Shown here: in pieces, positions 1-7,788 of the stretch | How the letters are laid out: each line of letters opens with the position of its first letter | Position numbering within the stretch: position 1 is the first letter of the stretch | Source of the DNA: CAZSLO01 sp964608025 | GTDB taxonomy: Bacteria > Chloroflexota > Dehalococcoidia > Lucifugimonadales > CAJWER01 | Assembly: GCA_964608025.1 (NCBI GenBank) | Contig: CAZSLO010000026.1 | Coordinates: 1 to 16,000, forward strand | Length of the DNA stretch: 16,000 nt | Direction: 5' to 3' | Program-made: the position numbers and the translations under genes | Notes under the pieces: generated by a model | The model's database searches: none | Told to the model about the DNA's origin: nothing | What the model saw: the letters and a program-made list of their open reading frames with translations, nothing else

Positions 1-603
1 CAAGGCGATTTTAACTTACCTAAGCCGAAAAAGAAGAGCATACTTGCATTAGGATTTGTTGGTATTGCTGGACTCGTAGGTCTAGCAGTAACAGTTGCGG
101 CGGCCGCATTCATACTATCTGCATGGCTAGGTTTGCCACTGAATGCATTTGGTCTAAATGAAGGTCCTGACCAGCCTATTGCATTCCCGCATACCGTGCA
201 TGTTCAAAAAATGGGAATGGACTGCACATTCTGTCATCGAAACGTAACAAAAGGCGCTGCTGCGTCTGTTCCGGCAGTTGGGTTGTGCATGACCTGTCAT
301 AAGACGATGGGAAGCGGATTACCCGAAGTAGAAAAGCTTCGTGACTACCATACTGCTGGTAAGCCGATCGATTGGGTCAGGGTACACCGAGTTCCTGATC
401 ATGCTCACTTTGTTCATGCATCTCATGTCCGCTTCTTTTCTGAACGTGATGGAATAGCAGCCTCGAGGACGTGTACATTATGCCATCAGGACGTAGGTTC
501 GATGACCAAGGTAAAACAGGTTAGGTCACTGAAAATGGGGGACTGCTTAGATTGTCATCGTGACAATAATGCCCCTACGGATTGCTCGACATGTCATTAC
601 TAA
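1..603 (+). CDS. actA: ActA, pentaheme cytochrome c of alternative complex III (5' partial)
   Basis: The frame is open from base 1 to the TAA at 601-603, so the true start is at or before the window edge and at least 200 residues are present. A basic patch (in-window residues 8-12, PKKKS-like) precedes one strongly hydrophobic segment (about residues 13-43), which should anchor the protein with its heme domain outside. Five CXXCH heme c motifs follow: CTFCH (223-237), CMTCH (286-300), CTLCH (472-486), CLDCH (544-558) and CSTCH (583-597). Extra histidines at in-window residues 64 and 67 (HTVH) and in HFVHASH are likely axial ligands. Five hemes plus one membrane anchor, directly upstream of ActB-like genes, fit ActA, which passes electrons from the Fe-S subunit to periplasmic acceptors. 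Other members of the multiheme c7/NrfH-like superfamily look similar in isolation, so the operon decides the call. A later in-frame TTG at 133 would remove the anchor and is unlikely to be the start. Confidence 0.9.
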   Translation, partial: QGDFNLPKPKKKSILALGFVGIAGLVGLAVTVAAAAFILSAWLGLPLNAFGLNEGPDQPIAFPHTVHVQKMGMDCTFCHRNVTKGAAASVPAVGLCMTCHKTMGSGLPEVEKLRDYHTAGKPIDWVRVHRVPDHAHFVHASHVRFFSERDGIAASRTCTLCHQDVGSMTKVKQVRSLKMGDCLDCHRDNNAPTDCSTCHY

Positions 604-613
604 ATGGGTACAA

Positions 614-2884
614 ATGGATTTAACTAGACGTAATTTTCTTTCGCTTGTCGGTGGCTCTGCTGCCGGGGCTGTTCTTTTTCAAGCATGTGGTGTTCCTGAA
701 CTAGAGCTTTTGGTGGAATCCCCATTAGAGATGCCGGAAGATCTCGTAACTGGCCTTGATAATTGGTATGCAACCCTGTGTTCTGACTGCCAAAGTGCTG
801 AAGGCATAGTAGTAAGGGTGATGGAGGGGCGTGCTAAGAAAGTCGAAGGTAATGTCGATTATCCGATCAACCAGGGCAAACATGGACCTCGTTGTGAGGC
901 TGCTCTGCAGGGTCTTTATCATCCGGACAGAATTAGTGGCCCACTTGTAAGGGTTGGTTCTCGTGGTGAGGGTCGCTGGGAAGAAATCAGTTGGACAGAT
1001 GCGATTGCTCGCTTGGCAAATGAATTGAGTCAATTGGACGATAAATCATCCGCGATATTGGCCACAAACCAGCTTAGTGGACATCTCGGTACTGTGGTAG
1101 AGCGTTTTACAGGCCGAACAGGAATCCGACATGTTCCGTACGAGACCATTGATGATACAAACTTGCGACTTGCAATGGATCAAGTATATGGGTTAAGCGT
1201 AATGCCGGATTTTGATATCGGTAATACAGACTACCTGCTTTCTTTCGGTGCCGACTTCCTTTCAACTTGGGGTTCCCCTGTGCGCTATGCCCGCGCATAT
1301 GGACAGTTTCGCCAAGGAGATAGGCCGCGTGGGACGCATGTCCATGTGGAACCCCGCTTATCCACTACAGCCGCTAGTGCAGATGAATGGATTTTTGTTA
1401 ACCCTGGCTGGGAAGGCCATGTGGCACTAGCTATTGCCACCGTTCTTATCGAAAAAGGCTTAGTTGTAGATGGTGCCGCCACGGTAATTACTGGATCGGG
1501 AGCCTTGGATATTGAACGATATGTACCAGAGCGCATTGCTAGTGACGCTGGAGTAGATGCAGGTCGTATTCGGCACATTGCCGAAGAATTTGGACACCAG
1601 CGGAGGGCTCTTGCTATAGGTGGTGGCTTGGCAGGGGCGCATACAAATGGCTTGGCTAACCTCAATGCTATATATGCTCTTAACCATCTTGTCGGTAGTG
1701 TAGGGCATAAAGGAGGTGTAATTCCAAATCCTCCGTCGCCTTTCTCTGGTGTCCCTGAGGTTCCTGCGGTGTCAACCTACCAGGACTGGCTTGATTTGAT
1801 TGGCCAAATGAATAACGGAGAAATCAATGCCATGCTCGTTCGAGGGGCCAATCCGATATATGGTATGCCCGAGGCGAGTGGATTTCGGCAGTCTTTGCTA
1901 TCTAGTAGCGGCGATAGATTCAACGTTCCTTTGATAGTTAGTTTCTCTGGATTGATGGACGACACCACTGAATTGGCTGATCTCATTCTTCCAGAAAACC
2001 ATGGCTTCGAGGATTGGGGAGACAACATACCAAGCCCAGGCCCTGGCTATCAAACTGTAGGTTTACGACAACCAGTAGTACGGCCATTCTTTGCAAGTCG
2101 GGGTGTCCATCTTGGGACGAAAGGATTCGCGGACACCTTGATTGGAGTTGCCCAGACTATGCAGACCAATCTAGGTTTTGAAGGAGACAGCTTTAAGGAA
2201 ATATTACAAGCGGGCGCCATGGAGCTTTTCGAGAAGAAAAGTGGATCGGTGCAAGCAAATGACTTCCCTTCTTTTTGGAATGGTATCCTGCAGCGTGGTG
2301 GATGGTGGGATATGGAGGCGGAATATGAAGGACCTTCTCCTGGACCCAGGCAGCTTTCGGCACTTCCAGACAAACCTTTAAAGGTGACAGGGACTTTCGC
2401 ATTGGTTCCTTTTTCTTCTATTGGCCTCACTGATGGAAAGGGAGCACATCTTCCATGGCTCCAGGCGACTCCGGATCCAATTACAACTGCTACATGGCGT
2501 ACTTGGGTTGAGATCAACATCAATATTGCAAAAGAGATGGATATTAAGGAAGGCGATGTGATTCGTCTAACCTCGTCGAACGGTCGTGCGGTCGAAGCAA
2601 TTGCGTATCCTCATCCCGGTATTTCTCCTGATGTTGTAGCTGTTCCTATGGGACAGGGACATACAGGAGGTGGGAGATATGATAAAGATAGAGGTGCAAA
2701 TATACTCGCGATTTTGGAGAATAGAACTGATGGAAATACTGGCGGGTTAGCTTGGGCAGCAACACGAGTGGAAATCGCAAAAACTGGAGGCTGGACAAGG
2801 TTGCCTAGATTTGAGAATACGGCACCAGATCTCGCTACGGATGATAAACAGCATATTATTAAATTGACCTCAGACGATTCGTAA
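614..2884 (+). CDS. actB1: ActB1, molybdopterin-oxidoreductase-like subunit of alternative complex III
   Basis: This 756-residue protein resembles the large catalytic subunit of the DMSO reductase/Psr family. In ACIII that fold is a structural subunit (the B1 half of ActB), reported without a molybdenum cofactor. The ATG at 614 is chosen because it gives an immediate twin-arginine motif (TRRNFL, residues 4-9), a hydrophobic stretch and a possible lipobox ending at C25 (LFQAC). It lies 10 nt after the actA stop; a longer frame reading reaches back into actA. The N-terminal Fe-S site of the family is only half present: C56 and C59 remain, but the third cysteine position is E63 and the usual fourth position (after NQGK) is G91, with C94 displaced three residues. 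The ALQGLYHPDRI segment after it is characteristic of ActB. In Rhodothermus marinus B1 and B2 are one chain; here they are separate genes. Family and operon role are clear; the absence of cofactor is inferred. Confidence 0.9.
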   Translation: MDLTRRNFLSLVGGSAAGAVLFQACGVPELELLVESPLEMPEDLVTGLDNWYATLCSDCQSAEGIVVRVMEGRAKKVEGNVDYPINQGKHGPRCEAALQGLYHPDRISGPLVRVGSRGEGRWEEISWTDAIARLANELSQLDDKSSAILATNQLSGHLGTVVERFTGRTGIRHVPYETIDDTNLRLAMDQVYGLSVMPDFDIGNTDYLLSFGADFLSTWGSPVRYARAYGQFRQGDRPRGTHVHVEPRLSTTAASADEWIFVNPGWEGHVALAIATVLIEKGLVVDGAATVITGSGALDIERYVPERIASDAGVDAGRIRHIAEEFGHQRRALAIGGGLAGAHTNGLANLNAIYALNHLVGSVGHKGGVIPNPPSPFSGVPEVPAVSTYQDWLDLIGQMNNGEINAMLVRGANPIYGMPEASGFRQSLLSSSGDRFNVPLIVSFSGLMDDTTELADLILPENHGFEDWGDNIPSPGPGYQTVGLRQPVVRPFFASRGVHLGTKGFADTLIGVAQTMQTNLGFEGDSFKEILQAGAMELFEKKSGSVQANDFPSFWNGILQRGGWWDMEAEYEGPSPGPRQLSALPDKPLKVTGTFALVPFSSIGLTDGKGAHLPWLQATPDPITTATWRTWVEININIAKEMDIKEGDVIRLTSSNGRAVEAIAYPHPGISPDVVAVPMGQGHTGGGRYDKDRGANILAILENRTDGNTGGLAWAATRVEIAKTGGWTRLPRFENTAPDLATDDKQHIIKLTSDDS

Positions 2885-2935
2885 TATTTGATCTGACATA
2901 ATCTGAACAAAAGCTCGATTTTGTAGGAGTTATAT

Positions 2936-3673
2936 ATGGCCGGTGAAAAATGGGGAATGGTAGTAGATGTAGATAAGTGTATAGGCTGCCAAGCTTGTGT
3001 GGTTGCTTGTCAATCTGAGAATAACATTCCTATCAATACAGAAGAGCTTTTCAACCAGCGACGTGCCAATCAATGGATTCGAATTGAGCGTTATTGGGAA
3101 GGGGAATTCCCCAATGTTAAGGCTAGGTTCATACCGGTATTATGCCAACATTGCAGTGATGCTCCTTGCGAGCCGGTTTGTCCGGTTTTCGCTACTTATC
3201 ATAATCCTGAAGGCCTGAATGTCCAGGTATACAATCGTTGTATAGGCACTCGCTTTTGCGCTAATAATTGCCCTTATCATGTGCGATTCTTCAACTTCTG
3301 GGAACCTGATTGGCCTGAAAGCCTAACAAACCAACTCAACCCCGATGTTACGATTCGTAGCCGCGGGATAATGGAGAAATGCACATTTTGTATCCAGAGA
3401 ATTCGTCGAACAACACGGGATGCAAAGGCAGATGGTGGTGGGGTAGAAGACGGATCTAGGCAGTTGAATCCGGCATGCGTAAACGCTTGTCCAACAGATA
3501 CGCTTGTATTTGGAGACCTAAATGATCCTGATAGCAAGGTCTCGAAGATTAATGCAAAAGAGAAAGATCACGATGGTCGGGGATATCATATGCTTGAAGA
3601 ATTGGGCACCGAGCCCAATGTTCTGTATTTGAAAAAAGTTGACCCGAAAGCGAAGGAAGTCACGCATGCATAA
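2936..3673 (+). CDS. actB2: ActB2, four-cluster iron-sulfur subunit of alternative complex III
   Basis: A 245-residue ferredoxin-like electron-transfer subunit of the NrfC/PsrB/DmsB type, forming the electron wire between the quinol site in ActC and the ActA hemes. Four cysteine groups are visible: C15-C18-C21-C25, C70-C73-C78-C82, C102-T105-C108-C112, and C149-C152 with C181-C185. In the third group the second cysteine is replaced by T105 (CIGTRFC), which gives 15 ligands in total and predicts three [4Fe-4S] and one [3Fe-4S] cluster, the set reported for ActB of ACIII. The ATG at 2936 has a good Shine-Dalgarno AGGAG at 2925-2929. There is no signal peptide, so export would have to occur together with the Tat-motif-bearing ActB1 if it lies on the outer face, as in ACIII structures. 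The gene starts 51 nt after actB1, and its last bases overlap the next gene. Confidence 0.92.
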   Translation: MAGEKWGMVVDVDKCIGCQACVVACQSENNIPINTEELFNQRRANQWIRIERYWEGEFPNVKARFIPVLCQHCSDAPCEPVCPVFATYHNPEGLNVQVYNRCIGTRFCANNCPYHVRFFNFWEPDWPESLTNQLNPDVTIRSRGIMEKCTFCIQRIRRTTRDAKADGGGVEDGSRQLNPACVNACPTDTLVFGDLNDPDSKVSKINAKEKDHDGRGYHMLEELGTEPNVLYLKKVDPKAKEVTHA

Positions 3674-5057
3674 CGGTTCTGGCAATGGACATGGAGGTAT
3701 GGAGAGCCAGATAGCCATATCTTCAGATCTAATTGGCCGCCATCGTATGACGGGCAGTATTTTCCGCATCTCGGTACTGGTCACTGGCGTGCTTTTTCTT
3801 CTGGGGATAGTCGGGTTTGTAATCAAAGTAATAAACAATGGAACCAGTGATCCAAGTGAGTGGGGATATTATGCTGCGTTAGTTTCGTTCCTACTAACAG
3901 CTGGTTCGGGTGCCGTGATGGTGGCGATTGCTACTCGATTAGTGAAAGCCCACTGGCGCAGGTCGATATCTCGCGCATCTGAGATATTCACAATAGTCGT
4001 TCTGTACACCTTTATTCTTTTCATCCCCCTTCTGTTCATACTACCTGGTCTATCGGATGGTAGGCGGAGCATTTGGTTTTTTGGAAATCTAAAGAATGTC
4101 CCTGAGCTGATACCTCATATAATGACCGCCATTTCATTCGCTTCCTTGGCTTTGGTAGGCGTCGCTCTTTTGTGGATGTCTTCGCGACCAGATCTCGCTT
4201 CGCTTCGAGATGTGTCGTCTGGGCATGATGGATTTTTTGGTAGGATTGCCAATACTTGGTATGGGACCTCAAGGCAGTGGTTTACGCAGGATCACCGTAT
4301 TGGAATCCTAGGTGCCTTATATTTCATGACACTGGTAACAACGCATTTTCTTTTCAGTATGGATTTCTCGATGTCCTTGGTACCTGGATGGATCGATGCT
4401 CTGTTCCCGGCGACACATGCTCACAACTCGCTCCACGCTGGTGTAGCGGTAGTATTGTTAACAATGTTCGTGCTCCGTCGATGTGGAGGTTATGATGAAT
4501 ACATTGGGTTTGACCAATTCTGGGGTTTGGGGAAGCTTCTGTTTGCCCTTTCCCTGCTTTGGTTCTGGTTCTGGTTCTCGAGCTTTATCATATTTTGGTA
4601 TGGAGCAAAGCCATCTGAGCAGGGGGTATTAGAATTACTGATGGTAGGCCCGTACTTGCCAATATTTATGGCAGCATTCATCTTAAACTTTGTTGTTCCC
4701 CTATTCACGATGATCTGGAATCCGCTTCGTAGGAGTATTTGGGGACCTACCGTCATAGCAGCTAGCGTGTTGGCCGGCACATTCTTTGATCGGATAAGGC
4801 TTTTTGTGGCTTCTTGGTCTGTAACCGCTGTAGAAAATAAACACGCGCTTCATGATATTCCTGGTTTAGTCATGCCCGATGTATATGACATACTAATGTG
4901 GATAGGCGGAGTTGCAGGAGCTATATTGGTCTACTTATTGGTGACTAGGATCGTTCCTGTAGTGAGTATTTGGGAACAGAAAGAACTACTCTTATACAAG
5001 ATACATAAACCTTTCCACAGGCTTGAAGAAGTACTAGTTCTAGGTAAAAAGGACTAA
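3666..5057 (+). CDS. actF: ActF-like NrfD/PsrC-family integral membrane subunit of alternative complex III
   Basis: A 463-residue polytopic protein. I count ten hydrophobic segments, at roughly residues 32-56, 66-92, 100-125, 140-165, 205-235, 248-268, 280-308, 320-345, 355-378 and 405-430, matching the ten-helix fold of ActC and ActF. The ATG at 3666 overlaps the actB2 stop by 8 nt and has AAGGA at 3653-3657; an upstream in-frame TTG at 3639 has no comparable site. It has the HWRRSISRASEIF segment typical of the paralogue and lacks the ISHAG quinol-side motif seen in the next gene, so I assign it ActF and the next ActC. The N-terminus is rich in His, Gly and Asn. ActF is thought to be part of the membrane scaffold and possible proton path of the complex rather than its quinol site. 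The F-before-C order differs from the usual actABCDEF order, so the F/C naming is less certain than the family. Confidence 0.8.
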   Translation: MHNGSGNGHGGMESQIAISSDLIGRHRMTGSIFRISVLVTGVLFLLGIVGFVIKVINNGTSDPSEWGYYAALVSFLLTAGSGAVMVAIATRLVKAHWRRSISRASEIFTIVVLYTFILFIPLLFILPGLSDGRRSIWFFGNLKNVPELIPHIMTAISFASLALVGVALLWMSSRPDLASLRDVSSGHDGFFGRIANTWYGTSRQWFTQDHRIGILGALYFMTLVTTHFLFSMDFSMSLVPGWIDALFPATHAHNSLHAGVAVVLLTMFVLRRCGGYDEYIGFDQFWGLGKLLFALSLLWFWFWFSSFIIFWYGAKPSEQGVLELLMVGPYLPIFMAAFILNFVVPLFTMIWNPLRRSIWGPTVIAASVLAGTFFDRIRLFVASWSVTAVENKHALHDIPGLVMPDVYDILMWIGGVAGAILVYLLVTRIVPVVSIWEQKELLLYKIHKPFHRLEEVLVLGKKD

Positions 5058-5085
5058 AGAAAGATCCCTTCCTGTAAGGAAAATC

Positions 5086-6462
5086 ATGCAAGAGCACGTA
5101 CAGCTAGATCAAAAACAGATAAATAAGGAGCTACTAAACGGTGTATTAGAGATGCCGAAGTGGTGGCCAGGTGCTCTTACTATTGCCTTGCTAATTTTCA
5201 TTACTGGCATGGGAGCTTTTGGATATATGCTCAACAAAGGAGTTGGTGTGACTGGTCTTAACCGCCCAGTCTACTGGGGCTTCTTTATGGTTAACTTTGT
5301 TTTTTGGATTGGAATTAGCCACGCGGGGATCATGATTTCTGCTATCTTGAGACTCTCTCAAGCTGAATGGAGACGGCCAATTACGAGGGCGGCAGAGGTT
5401 TTAACAGTCTTCTCTTTGATGGCGGCATTAATGGCAGCTCCTCTCGTTCATGTCGGTAGGCCTTGGAGAGCTGACCTTTGGGTTTTCCCGTATGATTTTG
5501 CTCGTGGAATCTGGATAAACATACGGTCTCCCTTTATCTGGGACCCTAGTGCGGTTATGACCTACTTAACAGCCAGTGCCTTGTTTGTGTTAGTGGCTCT
5601 TATCCCGGATCTTGCGATTATCCGTGATCGTAGCAAGGGATTTACACGTTTGGCATACTCATTTATGTGTCTTGGGTGGCGTGGTACCCCTCGCCAATGG
5701 AAGCTTCAGGCGGTGGCTGGGATACTGCTATCGGCCTTAGTACTACCGGTATTCGTTTCAGTTCATAGCATAGTTTCATGGGATTTCGCAGTACAGATTG
5801 GGCCTGAAGCCTGGCATTCAACTATCTTTGCTCCTTACTTTATTATCGGTGCGATTCATTCTGGTGTATCCGCTGTTGCAACTGTCATGGTCTTGATGGT
5901 TTGGCTTTGGGGTTGGAAGAACTATATTACGCCCGATCACCTCGATTCCATAGGCCGTCTTCTTATTGTTGTTGCTACAACTTGGTTTTTCTTCTTTTTC
6001 TTGGAGTGGATATTCGCTCTTTACAGTCTTGAAGACCCCGAGTTGGCTATGCGCGATCTACAGGTTTTCCAATGGCCTTGGAGCGGCTTCTTCGTATTGT
6101 TCTTGCTTACTGCATTTTTCATCCCAGTACCAATGTGGCTGTTCAAGAATGTGCGACGTAGCCTATTTTGGATGTTTGTGTCCACGATATTAGTCAATAT
6201 AGGGATGTGGCTGGAAAGATTTTTGATAATAATTCCGGGTACTATGAGGCGTGGACATATGATTTTTGACTGGGGATCATACCACCCCAGTATCATCGAA
6301 ATATTGATGGTTGGGATGACATTTGCTTGGGTGGTTATTGGGATGCTCTTGTTCTCCAAGGTGTTCCCACTTATCCCACTTTTTGATATCAAAGAAGGAA
6401 TGGTTGGTAGAGACGAAATAAAGGTTGGCCGGAAAGTCGTACCGGCCTCGATCCGTGAGTGA
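5086..6462 (+). CDS. actC: ActC, NrfD/PsrC-family quinol-oxidising membrane subunit of alternative complex III
   Basis: A 458-residue protein with about ten transmembrane helices. It carries the signatures I associate with ActC: YWGFFMVNFVFWIGISHAG (residues 63-81, with H79), WRRPITRAAE, VHVGRPW (121-127) and IWDPSAVMTY (151-160, D153). In ACIII structures, the conserved His and Asp of ActC lie near the quinol-binding and proton-path residues. The ATG at 5086 is preceded by AAGGA at 5076-5080, and the gap from the previous gene is 28 nt. The cytoplasmic N-terminus (about 26 residues) is polar. Two NrfD-like genes in tandem downstream of an Fe-S subunit fit ACIII and argue against a simple Psr/Nrf reductase, which has only one. 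Confidence 0.9.
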   Translation: MQEHVQLDQKQINKELLNGVLEMPKWWPGALTIALLIFITGMGAFGYMLNKGVGVTGLNRPVYWGFFMVNFVFWIGISHAGIMISAILRLSQAEWRRPITRAAEVLTVFSLMAALMAAPLVHVGRPWRADLWVFPYDFARGIWINIRSPFIWDPSAVMTYLTASALFVLVALIPDLAIIRDRSKGFTRLAYSFMCLGWRGTPRQWKLQAVAGILLSALVLPVFVSVHSIVSWDFAVQIGPEAWHSTIFAPYFIIGAIHSGVSAVATVMVLMVWLWGWKNYITPDHLDSIGRLLIVVATTWFFFFFLEWIFALYSLEDPELAMRDLQVFQWPWSGFFVLFLLTAFFIPVPMWLFKNVRRSLFWMFVSTILVNIGMWLERFLIIIPGTMRRGHMIFDWGSYHPSIIEILMVGMTFAWVVIGMLLFSKVFPLIPLFDIKEGMVGRDEIKVGRKVVPASIRE

Positions 6463-6474
6463 GGTCGATATAAA

Positions 6475-6996
6475 ATGATGGGACAACGTAGCGTATTAGG
6501 ACTGTTTACTGATGAAGATGCCGCAGCTGATGCACTCGATATAGTTGCTGGTGCCGGATTTGCGCAAGATGAATACGAGATCCTGACCGGAACTCCGTAT
6601 CCTGAAGGCACATTTGGAGAATCAGAGCCTGTGCACAAGCTTTACCGATTTCCGCTTATAGGTGCAGCGTGTGGATTTATAGTTGGGCTGCTCCTTACAA
6701 CCGGGACTCAACTTGCCTTCCCACTTGTTACGGGTGGTAAACCTCTTCTTTCTATACCACCAATGGCTATAATTATGTACGAAGGTACGATGCTAGGCGC
6801 CATCTTGTTTACAGTCTTTGGGATTATCTTCGAATCCCGACTCCCAAGGCTTTTTATGGGAGCTTATGATACTCGTATCACCGAGGGGTATATTGGACTT
6901 GCTATTACTACCACTCCAGAAAAAATTGGTAACGCAGAAGAAACCCTTAAGAAGGCTGGTGCAGAAGAGGTTAAAAGAGGTTGGGAGACCGAGTAG
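6475..6996 (+). CDS. actD: ActD, DUF3341 membrane subunit of alternative complex III
   Basis: A 173-residue protein with a soluble N-terminal domain of alpha/beta character (the VLGLFTDEDAAADAL start is typical of DUF3341), then two hydrophobic hairpin helices at about residues 60-80 and 94-118, and a short soluble tail. ActD is a small accessory subunit of ACIII with two helices and no cofactor; its exact role is not settled. The gene begins 12 nt after actC. Two adjacent ATG codons (6475 and 6478) are possible starts, with GAGG at 6461-6464 upstream. The stop TAG overlaps the GTG start of actE, which suggests translational coupling. Confidence 0.9.
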   Translation: MMGQRSVLGLFTDEDAAADALDIVAGAGFAQDEYEILTGTPYPEGTFGESEPVHKLYRFPLIGAACGFIVGLLLTTGTQLAFPLVTGGKPLLSIPPMAIIMYEGTMLGAILFTVFGIIFESRLPRLFMGAYDTRITEGYIGLAITTTPEKIGNAEETLKKAGAEEVKRGWETE

Positions 6997-7724
6997 TGCA
7001 TAAGTTGAGATATTTATATTCTGCCCGATCAGATTTTAGAAAAGCTGTATTGGGTCGTTACACATGGATGGCGATCATTTATGTGTTTATGCTTCTGGCT
7101 ACTACTTCTTGTTATAACTCTACTACTGGGGACACATCAATCTACGGAATTGCTGAGTTCAAGCTTCCAGTAATTCCGAAGACTGGCTCACACAAAGTCA
7201 TGGTATTTTCCGAAATGCATTACCAGCGCTCTTTCCGTTCTCAGGACGTGCCTAGGCTCTTACCAAACTCGGATTCGGTTTTATTTGGTGGACTTGGTGG
7301 ACCTGAGGGTGTTATTGAAAAAGATGCGATACGCAAGGAGATAGTGCCTGGATCTCTATCGCATTATCGGGAACTCGAGATTCCCTCACGCGTTAAACAA
7401 TCTTACGATGCTGAAAGTGCTGCCGAGATCTACCGGGTTAACTGCTCAGTTTGTCATGGTATGTCTATGCGAGGCGATGGCCCGGTGGCTGGTCTTATGA
7501 GAGACAAGGGACTAGCACCACTCCCAGCCGACTTGACTTCTGAATTGACGAGTGACGCATCTGATGGTGAGGTTTTCGCGTTTATTTCCAGAGGTGGTCG
7601 CCAGGGATACGCACTTATTGAAAAGGGACGAGAGTCACGTTCTCCTATGCCGGAGTTCCTTTTACTATTATCCGAGGATGATCGTTGGTCCCTTGTTAAA
7701 TATCTGAAGGAATCTCCGCGATAG
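6996..7724 (+). CDS. actE: ActE, monoheme cytochrome c subunit of alternative complex III
   Basis: A 242-residue protein if the GTG at 6996 is used, which shares its first G with the actD stop (TAGTG). An alternative ATG at 7068 would give a shorter signal peptide. A hydrophobic segment ends in TTSC (C39), a lipobox-like site with an unusual Thr at -3, so it may be a lipoprotein as ActE is in Rhodothermus. The central MHYQRSFRSQD...PRLLP stretch is typical of ActE. One heme motif, CSVCH (7443-7457; C150, C153, H154), is followed by the sixth-ligand candidate M218 in SPMPEF. ActE sits on the periplasmic side and relays electrons from ActA towards the terminal oxidase or a soluble carrier. It is the last gene of the operon here; the usual downstream oxidase genes are absent from the window. 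Confidence 0.88.
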   Translation: MHKLRYLYSARSDFRKAVLGRYTWMAIIYVFMLLATTSCYNSTTGDTSIYGIAEFKLPVIPKTGSHKVMVFSEMHYQRSFRSQDVPRLLPNSDSVLFGGLGGPEGVIEKDAIRKEIVPGSLSHYRELEIPSRVKQSYDAESAAEIYRVNCSVCHGMSMRGDGPVAGLMRDKGLAPLPADLTSELTSDASDGEVFAFISRGGRQGYALIEKGRESRSPMPEFLLLLSEDDRWSLVKYLKESPR

Positions 7725-7777
7725 ATTATATTATTCAGTTTGCGTATTTTTACTCAACTAAGTTGGTGTGATTCTTC

Positions 7778-7784
7778 AGGGGGA
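7778..7784 (+). promoter_or_regulatory. Shine-Dalgarno deciding a TTG start
   Basis: AGGGGGA lies 4 nt before the TTG at 7789 and 13 nt before the in-frame ATG at 7798, favouring the TTG start. The 64-bp gap between actE and this gene holds no convincing terminator or promoter; the only structure is a 4-bp CAAC/GTTG repeat around 7755-7765. Confidence 0.55.
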
Positions 7785-7788
7785 CTAA

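Noticed and set aside
133..603. TTG at 133 as the actA start
   Set aside because: The frame is open to base 1 and encodes the expected membrane anchor before 133, so the gene begins outside the window.
2050..2523. Minus-strand open frame within actB1 (157 codons)
   Set aside because: Shadow of the conserved actB1 frame; no family features and no sensible ribosome-binding site.
6021..6638. Long open frame on the minus strand inside actC and actD (205 codons)
   Set aside because: It is antisense to strongly conserved membrane-protein genes, its translation shows no recognisable domain, and the + strand gene explains the sequence fully.
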